Source: Ephemerocybe angulata (taxonomy: Eukaryota > Basidiomycota > Agaricomycetes > Agaricales > Psathyrellaceae). From it: a stretch of DNA of 64,000 bases. The notes beneath the pieces are model-generated. The model was not told the origin of the DNA and did no database searches. It was given only the letters and a program-made list of their open reading frames with translations. The position numbers and the translations under genes are program-made. Below, one piece after another: positions 47,532-57,587 of the stretch; within the stretch, counting starts at the first letter, position 1, and each line of letters opens with the position of its first letter. The stretch lies in NCBI GenBank assembly GCA_013368325.1, contig JAACJK010000223.1, forward strand, positions 620,001 to 684,000. Direction: 5' to 3'.

Positions 47532-49628
47532 AAGCGAAGACATCGACGCTCATCAACCGCAGCTCGCCGTCGCTGCCGCCAGCATCGCAGACCTTCGAGC
47601 CCCAGGTCAAATCCGTTCTCCGGTACCGCCTGTCGCGCGTGTTCCTGTGGTCGGCCTTGTTATGCTGGGTGGTAAACACAGTTTGGGTGGTGTGGCAAAC
47701 GGGTGGGCCAGGCCATGCTGGGCTTTGGGGGATTGTTACGGCTCCCTTAGGCTTTCTAACCCTCGTCGGTAGCCTGGTACTGTGGATATCGTCCGCCGTT
47801 CCGGTCATTGTGTTGCGAAAGGTGTTCCTGACGCCCCAACGAACGGCCGCCACCTCTCCTCAAAAGTCACTCGCAGCAGCCCTCTCAAAATCGAGCACGA
47901 AAACCGCATTTGTGACGTATGCCCTCTCCGCCGTCGCCTTGGCCTTCATCCACACCGTGCAATCCGGCGACCCGCGCCTTTCGCTTTTTGTCAAGTCAAA
48001 AAAACACCCTCAATACCTCAACGGCCGATTCCTCTTCCTCATCCTCACCCAGCTCGTTGCCGCTGCCTCGTTCCTGCTCCGCAACTTGCTTCGCGATCGG
48101 TTCGCATTCCGCTGGATAGGCATGAGCTCGGGGAAACCGGTACTCTTCCTTGACCTGTTCCTCGCTTTCATGGTCTCCGCCGTCTCCATCACCGCTGCGC
48201 TCCCTCTCGCCTGCACCCTGTTCGGCCTCGTGCGGATGCTGGTCCTCCCCGTCCTCTACAAGCTACCGTTCCTTCCCCTCTTCCTTCGCCCTTTCACCGC
48301 CCACTTCCTCCGCGGGCCGTACACTCTGTCCCTGCCCTTCCGCCACCTCGCGTTCCTCGGCCGCGCATGGTTTGTGGGGTTCACCACTCTCTTCCTCTGG
48401 GAAGCTGCGGAAACCATGTTCGATGACATGCTGGCCGAGCCTGTGGATGTTGGCGCGCCGTCTCCCGTTCCCCTTGTCTCCGGCATCGCCTCGACCGACC
48501 CCATCATGAAGTACTTTGCCTACGCCGAGCTCAGCAAGATGACGGCATCCTCAGTTGCGCACCGCCAAACGCTCTTCGGAGACCAAAACAACATTCCGAA
48601 CGTGTGGGGCACGTTTGTCCGCGAGTCGTTGCTCCTGCTCGGAAAGGACTATCAGCGGTTGCTGAGGAGGGGTGCTGAACCGGTCGCGTCTACTGGTCCT
48701 GCGAGCACACCATCAAAGCCCTCGGGACCACCGGTAATCGGTACCCCCGTCCCTCTCCTCCGACAGTCGATCTTGCGCTCGCAAGCTGGGTCTCCCAGAG
48801 AGGAAGTCCTCAACACCCTTGCAAGTGACGGCCCACTCGCGAAAGTGGTGGATCAGACGGCAGAAGCTGCGCATATACCAGAGTTGTTCAGGTCGGTTGC
48901 GTCTACACCACTCAAGGAAACTGCTGTTGTGGAGGCCGCAAAGGCCGCTGCTACTACGGTCGCGCATCCGGCTGGGCTTGTTCAACGGGTGAAAAGTGCC
49001 TTGAGGAAGAGGGTGGAAGATCTGTATGAACAACACGCGCCCGAGTTCGTTAAGGAGCAAGTTGTAGGCTTCGGAAAGTGGTGGACTGAAGATAGGATTA
49101 GTAAGAAGGTGGATATGTGTTTGCCGATGAGGGAACTTGACGTGGTTGTCATTGAAGGTATGTACACCATCCTTGCCGGTGGAATATGAGTACTGATCCC
49201 CCTGGTCTCTAGTCCTCACAAAGAATGTGTGTGCATCATTGACTGAAGACCGGTACGGGAATGTCCAGAGAGATATCCCCAAGATCCTCGAAGCCCTGCT
49301 TGCGTTCCTGTCGGCCGTGGAAGACTACCAATCGGAGCTCCTCAAGCAGATGGAATCTTTGCCCGACGACCCGAGCATCCGAGAGCCTCTAAGGGAGGAA
49401 CTGGAAAAAGCCACTGGCATCTTGGCTTATGTCGGCGATGGTGCGTTCCCTCATTCTCATTCAACCTGGTCTAGTTCAGCTGGCTGACTGGGGTGTGTAG
49501 GCCTTAAAAATGGTGTGGCGAGAATCGTCCTGACGTTCGGAGACACGTTGACTGCGTTCAAGTTCCCGCCACGGACGGCGGCGAAGCTGCAAGGTTTCAT
49601 GGACTTTCGCCAGGCGGTGGCGCAGTGA
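47480..49628 (+). CDS. NDC1: Nucleoporin NDC1
   Basis: Integral membrane nucleoporin that anchors nuclear pore complexes and, in fungi, inserts the spindle pole body into the nuclear envelope. Exons 47480-49157, 49213-49440 and 49501-49628 give 677 residues. The N-terminal half has six hydrophobic helices (e.g. VFLWSALLCWVVNTVWVVW, LGFLTLVGSLVLWISSAVPV), separated by the conserved YLNGRFLFLILTQ and LGRAWFVGFTTLFLWE patterns. The soluble half holds DPIMKYFAYAELSKMT, QTLFGDQNNIPNVW and a Ser/Pro-rich linker. The C-terminal exons encode VLTKNVCASLTEDRYGNVQRDIPKILEAL and a final LTFGDTLTAFKFPP. Start chosen because a Ser/Thr-rich fungal NDC1 N-terminus begins there. Confidence 0.93.
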
Positions 49629-50200
49629 GGATGCATGAATTTACGCTCTTGACGATTGATGATACGATTGCAATATAGAATGACGAGCAATAATTGTATT
49701 TATTGGTTTCTGCTTTGCGCGGGCTATGGTGGGTGCGACGCGGTGTTCAAGATACTTTTCGAGTCTCGGCACCCTCAACCACCCGCTTACCGAGTTGAAG
49801 GCGGCTGTGGGCAATCCTGAGGAATACGAATGTTAAGATTAGATCGAGGCTCCCGGCGGGACCACCTGGCGTGCAACTTACTAGCAAAGACATGTTAGAC
49901 GCCGGTTGGTGTGCGATTCTTAGCGCAATTAGGGCAAGGCATCCCATTTGCACCCACGGTCTCCCTAGATACAACGTGTTGGCAAATATAGCCCTGACTG
50001 AAGTGTTTGGCCTTCGGTTGTTGAGTCGGGTCGAAGCTCCAGGAGCTGAAGCGCTCAAGCGCTTGAAGTTGGCAAGAACAGGACTGTGGGAATGCTGACG
50101 TACATACTGTATGCCCTATGCCAGTTGAAGTCAAACGTGAACGACGCGTCCCTTCCTTCCCGAACATCCAGATATCGGGCAGAGCAACCTGAACTCTTGC
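49629..50200. other. Spacer between NDC1 and the acyltransferase gene
   Basis: About 570 bases. No gene or repeat recognised. Confidence 0.5.
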
Positions 50201-51730
50201 ATGTTTCATGAAACGCGGACTTCGCTATCATCTTGGCTGGCCAAAAATGCGTCTATCTCCTTCCTAACCACAAATATATCTCGATTGGAATACCACGCTC
50301 AAACTTCGGTGAGTCACAGTTTATGGCTCTTTCCGCGGCCGACACTCATTTTCCAGGCCTTTATCGAATGTAGAGGAAAGCTTTAGCTCCTTACGCAGGA
50401 TCACTAGGGTTCTTCATTGCCCTCGAAGCATGCCTAGTCGGATTCCTCGCTCTGAAGCTCTGGCTATTCCGCACCCCACCAATTCACGGTTCTACGCCAG
50501 ATTCAAGGGCTGCTATATCGTGGAGCTTGTTCCTCGCCCTCGGTGCGCTGTTTATTAAGCGCTTCATCTTCAGTCCTGGAACGGGCGACGTGTTCTTCGA
50601 CCATGCGGTCGCATGCAATGCTGCGACAACAGTGTTCGTTGGATTCCACTTCCTCGTCGCTGTCCCTGGCTCCGAACTGAAGTCATCACTGGGTGTGGAG
50701 GGAAAGCAGGAGCAGCAAATTGCATCTACGGGACCCAGCAATATTCTCAAGTGCATCCGGCAGGCGTACCGGCTAAGAATGTCCCCACGTCGTGGCTTGC
50801 GACCTCCGTGTCCAACTCCAAAATCCCACAGCAAGGGGTCGGACATGCCAGCTCAGCTTTCTCGTTCCGCGTTTCTCCTCCAACGGACAATGTACTTCCT
50901 CCTCAATTTCTTCTCGCTCGATATTCTCAATACCCTTGCCCATCGAATACCACTTCTACTGCCTTCGTCCGGCCTCAATCCTCGTCCATGGCGTGCGTAC
51001 GAGTTACCGCTGTCCTTACTGCACGCGGCTATGATCTACGCGGGGCTTAACATTATGTATGACTCCTATACGGTTCTCTCTGTTGGCTTGGGGTGCACGG
51101 GAGTGGATGAATGGCCATGGCTATTTGGAAGCCCGGCGGATGCATGGAGTGTGAAAAGGTTCTGGGGAAAGGTGTGGCATCAGTTAATGCGCAATGTGAG
51201 TTGTCCTTCACCATGCCTGGGACCCCCGATCCTGATTTTTTTTAAATTCATAGCACCTGACTTCCACCTCAACCTATATTGTCGAATCCCTCCCGCCGCC
51301 CTTCAGACCGGCCTCGCGGAGGACGAAGTCGCCAATACAAGTTACGATCATCTTCCTTCTATCTGGTTTATTACACCTTGCTGGAGAGCACTATGCTCTT
51401 CGATCACTCCCCGGTGCAGACATGTCGACATCCTCTATCCTCGGGGGCATCTTCATGACTTTCGCTCTCCAGCCCTTCGGTCTTTTCCTCGAGCACCTCT
51501 GCTGCCGCGTCCACCGTGCATGTCTAGGCCACCGCATGGGTCCCCCAAGTCGACTCGAGAAAGCCTTAGGATTTCTGTGGGTGTTGGCATGGTTCTCGTT
51601 CTCCATGTCGTTCTATACGCGGAGGATGATGGGTGCGGGCTTCATGACGGGATGGGCGAATATACCGAGGGGATGGACTTTGAAAGTAGCATCAGTTTTC
51701 TGGGAGACCTGGATGAACACGGGCCTATAG
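50201..51730 (+). CDS. Wax-synthase/MBOAT-like membrane acyltransferase
   Basis: Predicted multi-pass membrane O-acyltransferase of the wax-synthase-like family common in basidiomycetes, often found near secondary-metabolite genes. Proposed exons 50201-50308, 50374-51195 and 51254-51730 give 468 residues in frame. Diagnostic text: RTMYFLLNFFSLDILNTLAH, EWPWLFGSPADAWSVKRFWG, KVWHQLMR, and SGLLHLAGEHYALRS, whose His is the likely active-site residue. Several helices occur (GSLGFFIALEACLVGFLALK, ALGFLWVLAWFSFSMSFY). The first exon and start are uncertain; exons 2 and 3 are secure. The product and substrate are unknown. Confidence 0.82.
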
Positions 51731-51859
51731 ATCACAGTGTATGCAAATTGAATACCAAAGTTAATTTTCATCGCCGTTGAAGTTGAAAGTTGGCCCGGGC
51801 TGATATACGCATTTCGAGACACCAGCCTCTCGGAGACTTAGTACAAGTTGCATGCATGA

Positions 51860-52167
51860 CGAGGCATGCCGGCACCGCTATTTCCTCCGATTCCGAACCA
51901 AACGGAATTATTTCTGCCAGGATTCAGGACAAATTTTACCAAGCAGACGACAGTGACTATCTTTAAAGTTCTCCTTAAGCTTCGCCTTTATGGGCGCGCC
52001 GAGAGGTTACGCAGTCGATCCTGCAGCGCATTGGCACCTTTATCTCGGATCCGGTGTCACTGCTCTCGCGATCGACTTTGACTATTAAAAGGCTACTGTT
52101 GTGTCCACGATGAACCCCAAGACTCTTCTCTACCTCCCACCCCCACTACTCTCAACAACTATCTAAC
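51860..52167 (+). promoter_or_regulatory. Promoter of SDR copy 1 with uORF
   Basis: Shares several blocks with the promoter of copy 2: ATTTCTGCCAGGATT followed by an AAATTTAC/AAATTTTACC block, TTAAAAGG (TATA-like, about 52085), and TCCACGATGAACCCCAAGAC. The last contains an ATG opening an 18-codon uORF (52110-52166, starting MNPKT) that stops one base before the SDR start codon. Confidence 0.65.
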
Positions 52168-53153
52168 ATGCCCTCCATAGCTGCCATTCGCGCTCTCAAC
52201 CTCTCAAGAGTACCCTCCACATACATTCCTGTCGGCGTCTTCGTCGGCGGCACCTCCGGGATCGGGCAAGGCATGGCAGAGGCCTTCGCGCGCATGACGA
52301 AGGGGCGGGCGAACATCGTCATCGTCGGGCGCAACCAGACCGCTGCTGAGGCGATCATCGCCAAGCTGCCGCAGGCCGCTGAGTCGAAGTACGAGTTCGT
52401 CAAGTGCGACGCGACGCTCATGCGCAATGTCGAGGCGGCGTCGAAGGAGATTATGGCGAAGCATAGCAAGATTAATTTTCTTGTTATGTCACCTGGATTC
52501 TTTTCGTTGAAGGGGTTCGATGCGTCTGAGGAGGGGATTGATAGGAAATTGGCGACGCATTATTATGCGAGGTGGAAGTTTGTTGATGGACTTTTGCCTG
52601 CGCTGAAGAGTGCGAAGGCTGCTGGGGAGGACGCGAAGGTGCTTTCGGTGCTCGGTGCTGGGTATGGAGGACCCATCGACATTGACGACCTTGGTCTCAA
52701 GAAGACGTTTTCGCTGAGCAACGCTGCAAAGGCTGCGGCTACGTATAACGATCTTATGATGGAGGTACGTTCCAAAACACCATCCGTATTCCAACTCTTA
52801 GCATACTAACTCGGGTTTGCTGTGCACAACAGGAGTACGCGGAACGCAACCCTGAACTCACGTTCTCGCATTCCTCCCCTGGGGCGGTGGCCACGAACAT
52901 TGCGTCCTCTGCGCAGTCGGCGACGATGCGGTTCTTCGCACCCGTTATGAACGTTGCTGCGAAAGTGCTCGCGACGTCCCCGGCGGACTGTGCGGAGTAC
53001 ATGTGGCATGGCATTTTCAGCAATACGACGGGGGCTTTCCGTATTGGGTCGAGGGGCGAGGAGATTGGGAAGAAGGATTATTTTGGGGATGAGGAGCAGA
53101 GGAAGGCTTTGTGGGAGCATACGGAAAAGGAGGTTAGGACTTCGTCGTCGTGA
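52168..53153 (+). CDS. NAD(P)-binding SDR-like protein, tandem copy 1
   Basis: Short-chain dehydrogenase/reductase-like Rossmann protein of a basidiomycete group. Exons 52168-52764 and 52833-53153 give 305 residues. Nucleotide binding is shown by VGVFVGGTSGIGQGMAEAF near residue 22 and the adenine-pocket region VIVGRN. The usual YxxxK catalytic pair is not seen: the corresponding place reads ATYNDLMMEEYA, keeping Tyr but lacking Lys. VMSPGFF and GIDRKLATHYYARWKF are typical of this group. The catalytic ability is therefore uncertain. The gene is a tandem duplicate of 54371-55347 with identical exon 1 length (597 nt). Confidence 0.9.
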
Positions 53154-54060
53154 GGATGAAGCTCAATGAAGAATCGCTGGCTAGTCACCCTCAGTAAAAA
53201 TGGTGGTCCGGCGGGGTCAGCCCGGGTGCACCTTTGGATGGACTCGATGCGATTCTACGATTCTGGCTCGACGGTTGGAGCGGTTTCCTCACCCAGAATA
53301 TTCCCCCGCCCCCCTCCTCTATTTATCCATCCGACTTTCTCCATTGACGCGGGTGCGATGATACCTCAACGGCCGGCTGAGCGGTGGGCATTGGGATGTT
53401 CTGTCAGGTGCGACGGAATTGAACTTTAGAAAGGGATTGCGAACGAGGTTTCCAATTCATAGATGACTTTGGAGGACTTTAGTCTATATACATGGTAATG
53501 ATGTATGAATGCGTCTGTATTGGACTTGCCCAGGTAACGTCAATGGATGCGTGTCTGCGCTCCCCGCGTTTAAATTAAGCGCCCAATGGTTTGAGCGAAT
53601 GTGAGGTGGCTCGGGCCTCAAGTACTCAACTGTATTCTTCACAAACAGAGCGAGACATGTTCCGGAGGCGCAAGTAAGGATAAAGCACATAGGAGGAGGA
53701 CTTAAGGGATTCGAATGTACAGAGCGCCCCTGCTCTGGAGTTATTCAGGATAAAGGTTGGACGACTAACTGCGCTTCGTGTCATGCAGATCCCTGCCCCT
53801 TCTTGCCGCCGGGAGAGGATCTGCAGGACCACATGTGAGTTTCAAGATATGTACAAGGCCTCCTGGCAACCTTCGGATGAAAGTAACAAGGCAGGGGGAA
53901 TGGCAATGAGTGTGCGCGGCACTCCTCGACACCCTCGGGCCTCAACCACTCACAGACCCCGTTGGGATAAGACTATGGACGCGAGGGCTCCTTGAGCAAA
54001 CTCTTGAGAATATTAAACGATCTTGACAAAAGGTAACCTTCGCTCAATCGCAAGGTCGCC
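53154..54060. other. Spacer between the SDR genes
   Basis: Contains one AAGCGCCCA word (53577-53585). No gene recognised. Confidence 0.5.
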
Positions 54061-54370
54061 TATGACGAGTCCTGCCGGCGCTGGGAAACGCCCCTATTCT
54101 CCATCTCCGAGGTCACCGAGATCATTTCTGCCAGGATTTACCGCGAAATTTACAAAGCACCTTGATCCACTACAATTGCGCAGCACATGGGTCTGCCAGA
54201 CACGACCGTCGCCGGAACGGTTACGCACTCCTTGCTGCTCTATCTCCCGCCGGCATTGACTTCTCAAGCTTGAACGTGGCTTAAAAGGGCGGCAGCTGGA
54301 TCCACAATGAACCCCAAGACTCCCAGCTACCACCCACTCCTACATCTCCTCACACCCACCACCTAAAAGC
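54061..54370 (+). promoter_or_regulatory. Promoter of SDR copy 2 with uORF
   Basis: Duplicated promoter: ATTTCTGCCAGGATTTACC, TTAAAAGGGCGG (TATA-like, about 54282) and TCCACAATGAACCCCAAGAC. The ATG at 54307 opens a 19-codon uORF (54307-54366, again starting MNPKT) that ends four bases before the SDR start codon. Conservation with copy 1 argues the arrangement is not accidental. Confidence 0.65.
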
Positions 54371-55347
54371 ATGCCGTCTTTAGCTGCAATTCGCGCCTTC
54401 AACCTTTCAAAAGTACCCTCAGCCTACGTCCCCGTCGGCGTGTTCGTTGGCGGGACCTCAGGAATCGGACAGGGCATGGCAGAGGCATTCGCTCGCATGA
54501 CCAAGGGGCGGGCTACCATTATCATCGTCGGACGCAACCAGACCGCCGCGGAGTCGATTATCGCGGCCCTCCCGCAGGCTGCCGAGTCCAGGTACGAGTT
54601 TGTCCAGTGCGACGCGACGCTCATGCGCAACGTCGAGACCGCGTCGAAGGAGATACTCGCGAAACACGACAAGGTCAACTTCCTCGTCATGTCGCCCGGG
54701 TTCTTCTCGACGAAGGGCTTCGACCCGTCTGAGGAGGGTATCGACAAGAAACTGGCGACGCACTATTACGCGCGCTGGAAGTTCATTGATGCGCTGCTGC
54801 CCGCGCTGACGAAGGCGAAGGCCGCAGGGGAGGATGCGAAGGTCCTCTCGGTGCTGGGTACTGGGAATGGGGGCGCAATCGACATCAATGAGCTCGGGCT
54901 CAAGCATTCCTATTCATTAGGCAACGCTGCAAGCGCTGGAATCACATACAACGACCTTATGATGGAGGTGCGTCTCATTCCTCTTAAACTTCATAAAAAT
55001 TAAGCTAATACGATTGGAATCGTTTGCAGGAATACGCAGAACGCAACCCCGAGCTCACGTTCGCACATGCGTCCCCGGGGGTGGTAGCCACCAATATCGC
55101 AAACTCCGCACAGTCGACCACCTTACGCCTCCTCGCCCCCGCCCTGAACCTGACTGCAAAAGTGTTTGGCACCACCCCAGCCGACTGCGCTGAGTACATG
55201 TGGCACGGCATCTTCAACAACACCACAGGGGCCTTCCGCATTGGTTCCCAGGGCGAGGAAGTCGGGAAGAAGAATTACTACGGCAATGCAGAGCAGAGGA
55301 AAGCTCTGTGGGAGCATACAGCGGCGGAGGTCAGGACTTCATCATAA
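54371..55347 (+). CDS. NAD(P)-binding SDR-like protein, tandem copy 2
   Basis: Paralogue of the gene at 52168. Exons 54371-54967 and 55030-55347 give 304 residues. The same GGTSGIGQG dinucleotide loop, VMSPGFF, and YNDLMM in place of YxxxK are present, so both copies share the atypical catalytic site. Protein similarity is high along the whole length, so the duplication is relatively recent. The third-codon GC is higher than in copy 1 in the middle region. The MFS transporter gene ends 127 bases beyond its stop on the opposite strand (convergent). Confidence 0.9.
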
Positions 55348-55473
55348 CGAGGAAGCTACGTTCAAATGAAGTGGTCATTCATTGGGTCGTAATCATGAGC
55401 ATATCATAATCTATATCATGCACTGTCGTAAAATTAATATTAGACTAATTTCAAGTGTAATTTTGGGATCCTC

Positions 55474-57587
55474 CTATGTAAGATCCGACTCAGGCTCCTT
55501 GTGCACCTGGGCTGTAGCATACGAGCTACTCATTCGTATCCGCTTGCCATATGTCCAGAAAAGCCATGGCCTGGAATCAATCAGTCAGTACCTTTCCCAC
55601 CAAAGAGAAACGAAGAACATACGCCGGACACCCCAGCACAATCGACACCACGGCCAGTATCGTATTCCCTTTGCCATACCCAAGCTTGTGGAACATAACT
55701 GGCGCAAACAACGGGAACCCAAAGCCCGCAAGAGACCTCAAGAACGACGCTGCCGCAAGCGCAGAAGCCGCATGGAGCGTGAAGCTATCCACGAGGTACG
55801 TCTGGATGGCCTGGAAGTTCAGAATCATCCCGGCGCCTACGAACATGATGCCAATGTCCGTCGAGATCCAGTGCAGGTGGTGTTGCGCACACCAGCCAGA
55901 GAGGAGAAGGCCGAAGGGGAGGATGATGGTTCCTGGGATCATGGAAGGCAGTCGGAACTCGGGCTCCCCGTGCCCGCCGTTGCGCTTTTTGAAGTATTTG
56001 TAGTATTTGTCGAGCATGCGTGCGTTAACCTGGGAGGAGAGTGTGAGGCCGATGCCCAAGGCGATGTAGTTGAGCCCGGCAATTCCTGGGCTTTGGTGGT
56101 ATACATTGGCGAAGATCGCGGGTATCGTTGTGAGGAAGACTGGGAATACTGTTAGAAAAGAAAGAATAGTCTAATAAGGGTACTCACGATAGAAAACTCC
56201 ATAAATGAACGCCATATATAGGCCTAGAAGTTGCACTATCGGTTCGAGGGCGAAGAGCCTGAACGGTCGGAACAACGCCCTTCCGAATATTTCTTGCACA
56301 CTCCTTGTCTCCTTGCTCTCAAAGACAGTTTTGTAGATAACGGCCCTCCCTTTCTCAGCGTCGGCCGTATTTCTCTTCCGAATAGCGTTTGCCTTCCTAT
56401 CCAAAAGAACAGGCCCGAAGGCTAAAAAGAGGTTACCAAAAGGATGGACAACTGGAGAACTTGAAATCACTCACTTTCTTGAAGGAAGAATAAACCCAAC
56501 GTTTGTATCGCAACATCAACGATGCTGGTGGCCCAAAATACCCACCGCCATGTCGATTTCTCAGCGATCCAACTTCCACATAGTGGACCCAGGACGGGGC
56601 CCAACAGTGGAGCAAGGGAGTAGATCGCAATAGCCTTTCCTCTTTCTTCGGGGCGCCACACATCACCCACGACGCCACCCCCAACCTAACCCCGAGCCTG
56701 TCAGAACTATCGCGGGAAGTGGAAATGGGTTAACTCACTGCAAGAGGTGCGCTTCCCCCAAGGCCTGCAAGGAACCGAAACGCGATCAACTGGTTCTTAT
56801 TCTGCGCAAAGCCACAACCGATATTCCATGCTATTGACGAGAACGTTAGAGTTGCTAGCTGATTTTGAATGGCCAAGGGCATACCAAGGTAGAACAGATT
56901 TGATAATTGGAGAACTATCGAACGGCCATAAAGCTCGCTAAGGGGGGCAAGGAACTATTCTTCGATAAGCACCGAGGCACCGAGGTTAAAGCCACCTCGA
57001 TCGGAGACGCAACGTACTAGAGGACCAACGGCTATTATTCAAGTCAGACGGTGTTCAGATGGTAAGTGAAGTGGCGACTCACTATATCCTAATAGGAAGA
57101 CGGAAACTGTCATCGCAATCAAGGCCGAGTTCGTCATACCGAACTGTCGAGCGACTTCAGCAGTCGCAGGTGCGACCATAGAGGACGAAACTGGACTGAT
57201 GAATGTGAACGCCGACACAATCAGGGTCGCGGCCCACTTTCTCTTGTACGGCCAACTGTAAAGGATTTATCAGGTCAGTTCAATGACCCTATGCTGGAAT
57301 GCGACGCACTTTTTGGGGTTTTCCGGATCGTTGGGACCATCCCAATCCACCCAGACAATCTCCTCGCCCTCCAGGTTCCTCTCCATCGGGGGCTTCGGTC
57401 TTTCCTCTGGAGGCACCTCTACATCTCCCTCCAAGTCCCGCCGTGTCCACTCTGACCCCGCCACCGTCGATGCGTTGCTGGAATCTAGCTCCTTCTGTTG
57501 TGCGACATTGGTCGCCCCGTTCGCGACAGCGGCTGAGGGACGCCCCAGTCTTGACGTCGATTCTGGTGGTGTATGTGCAGCAGACAT
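55474..57587 (-). CDS. MFS transporter, DHA1 drug:proton antiporter type
   Basis: Plasma-membrane efflux or polyamine/drug transporter. Nine exons on the minus strand: 57310-57587, 57083-57255, 57018-57031, 56885-56954, 56739-56830, 56475-56685, 56188-56421, 55623-56148, 55474-55570 (564 residues). Signatures: DPENPKNWPYKRKWA, APLSELYGR, AQNKNQLIAFRFLAGLGG, RPEERGKAIAIYSLAPLLGP, GLFFLQETFGPVLL, and the terminal PWLFWTYGKRIR. The third exon is only 14 nt and encodes VGPL. The intron at 56831-56884 is 54 nt and stopless. The intron at 56149-56187 is only 39 nt. It is adjacent to two SDRs and a wax-synthase-like gene. Confidence 0.92.
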
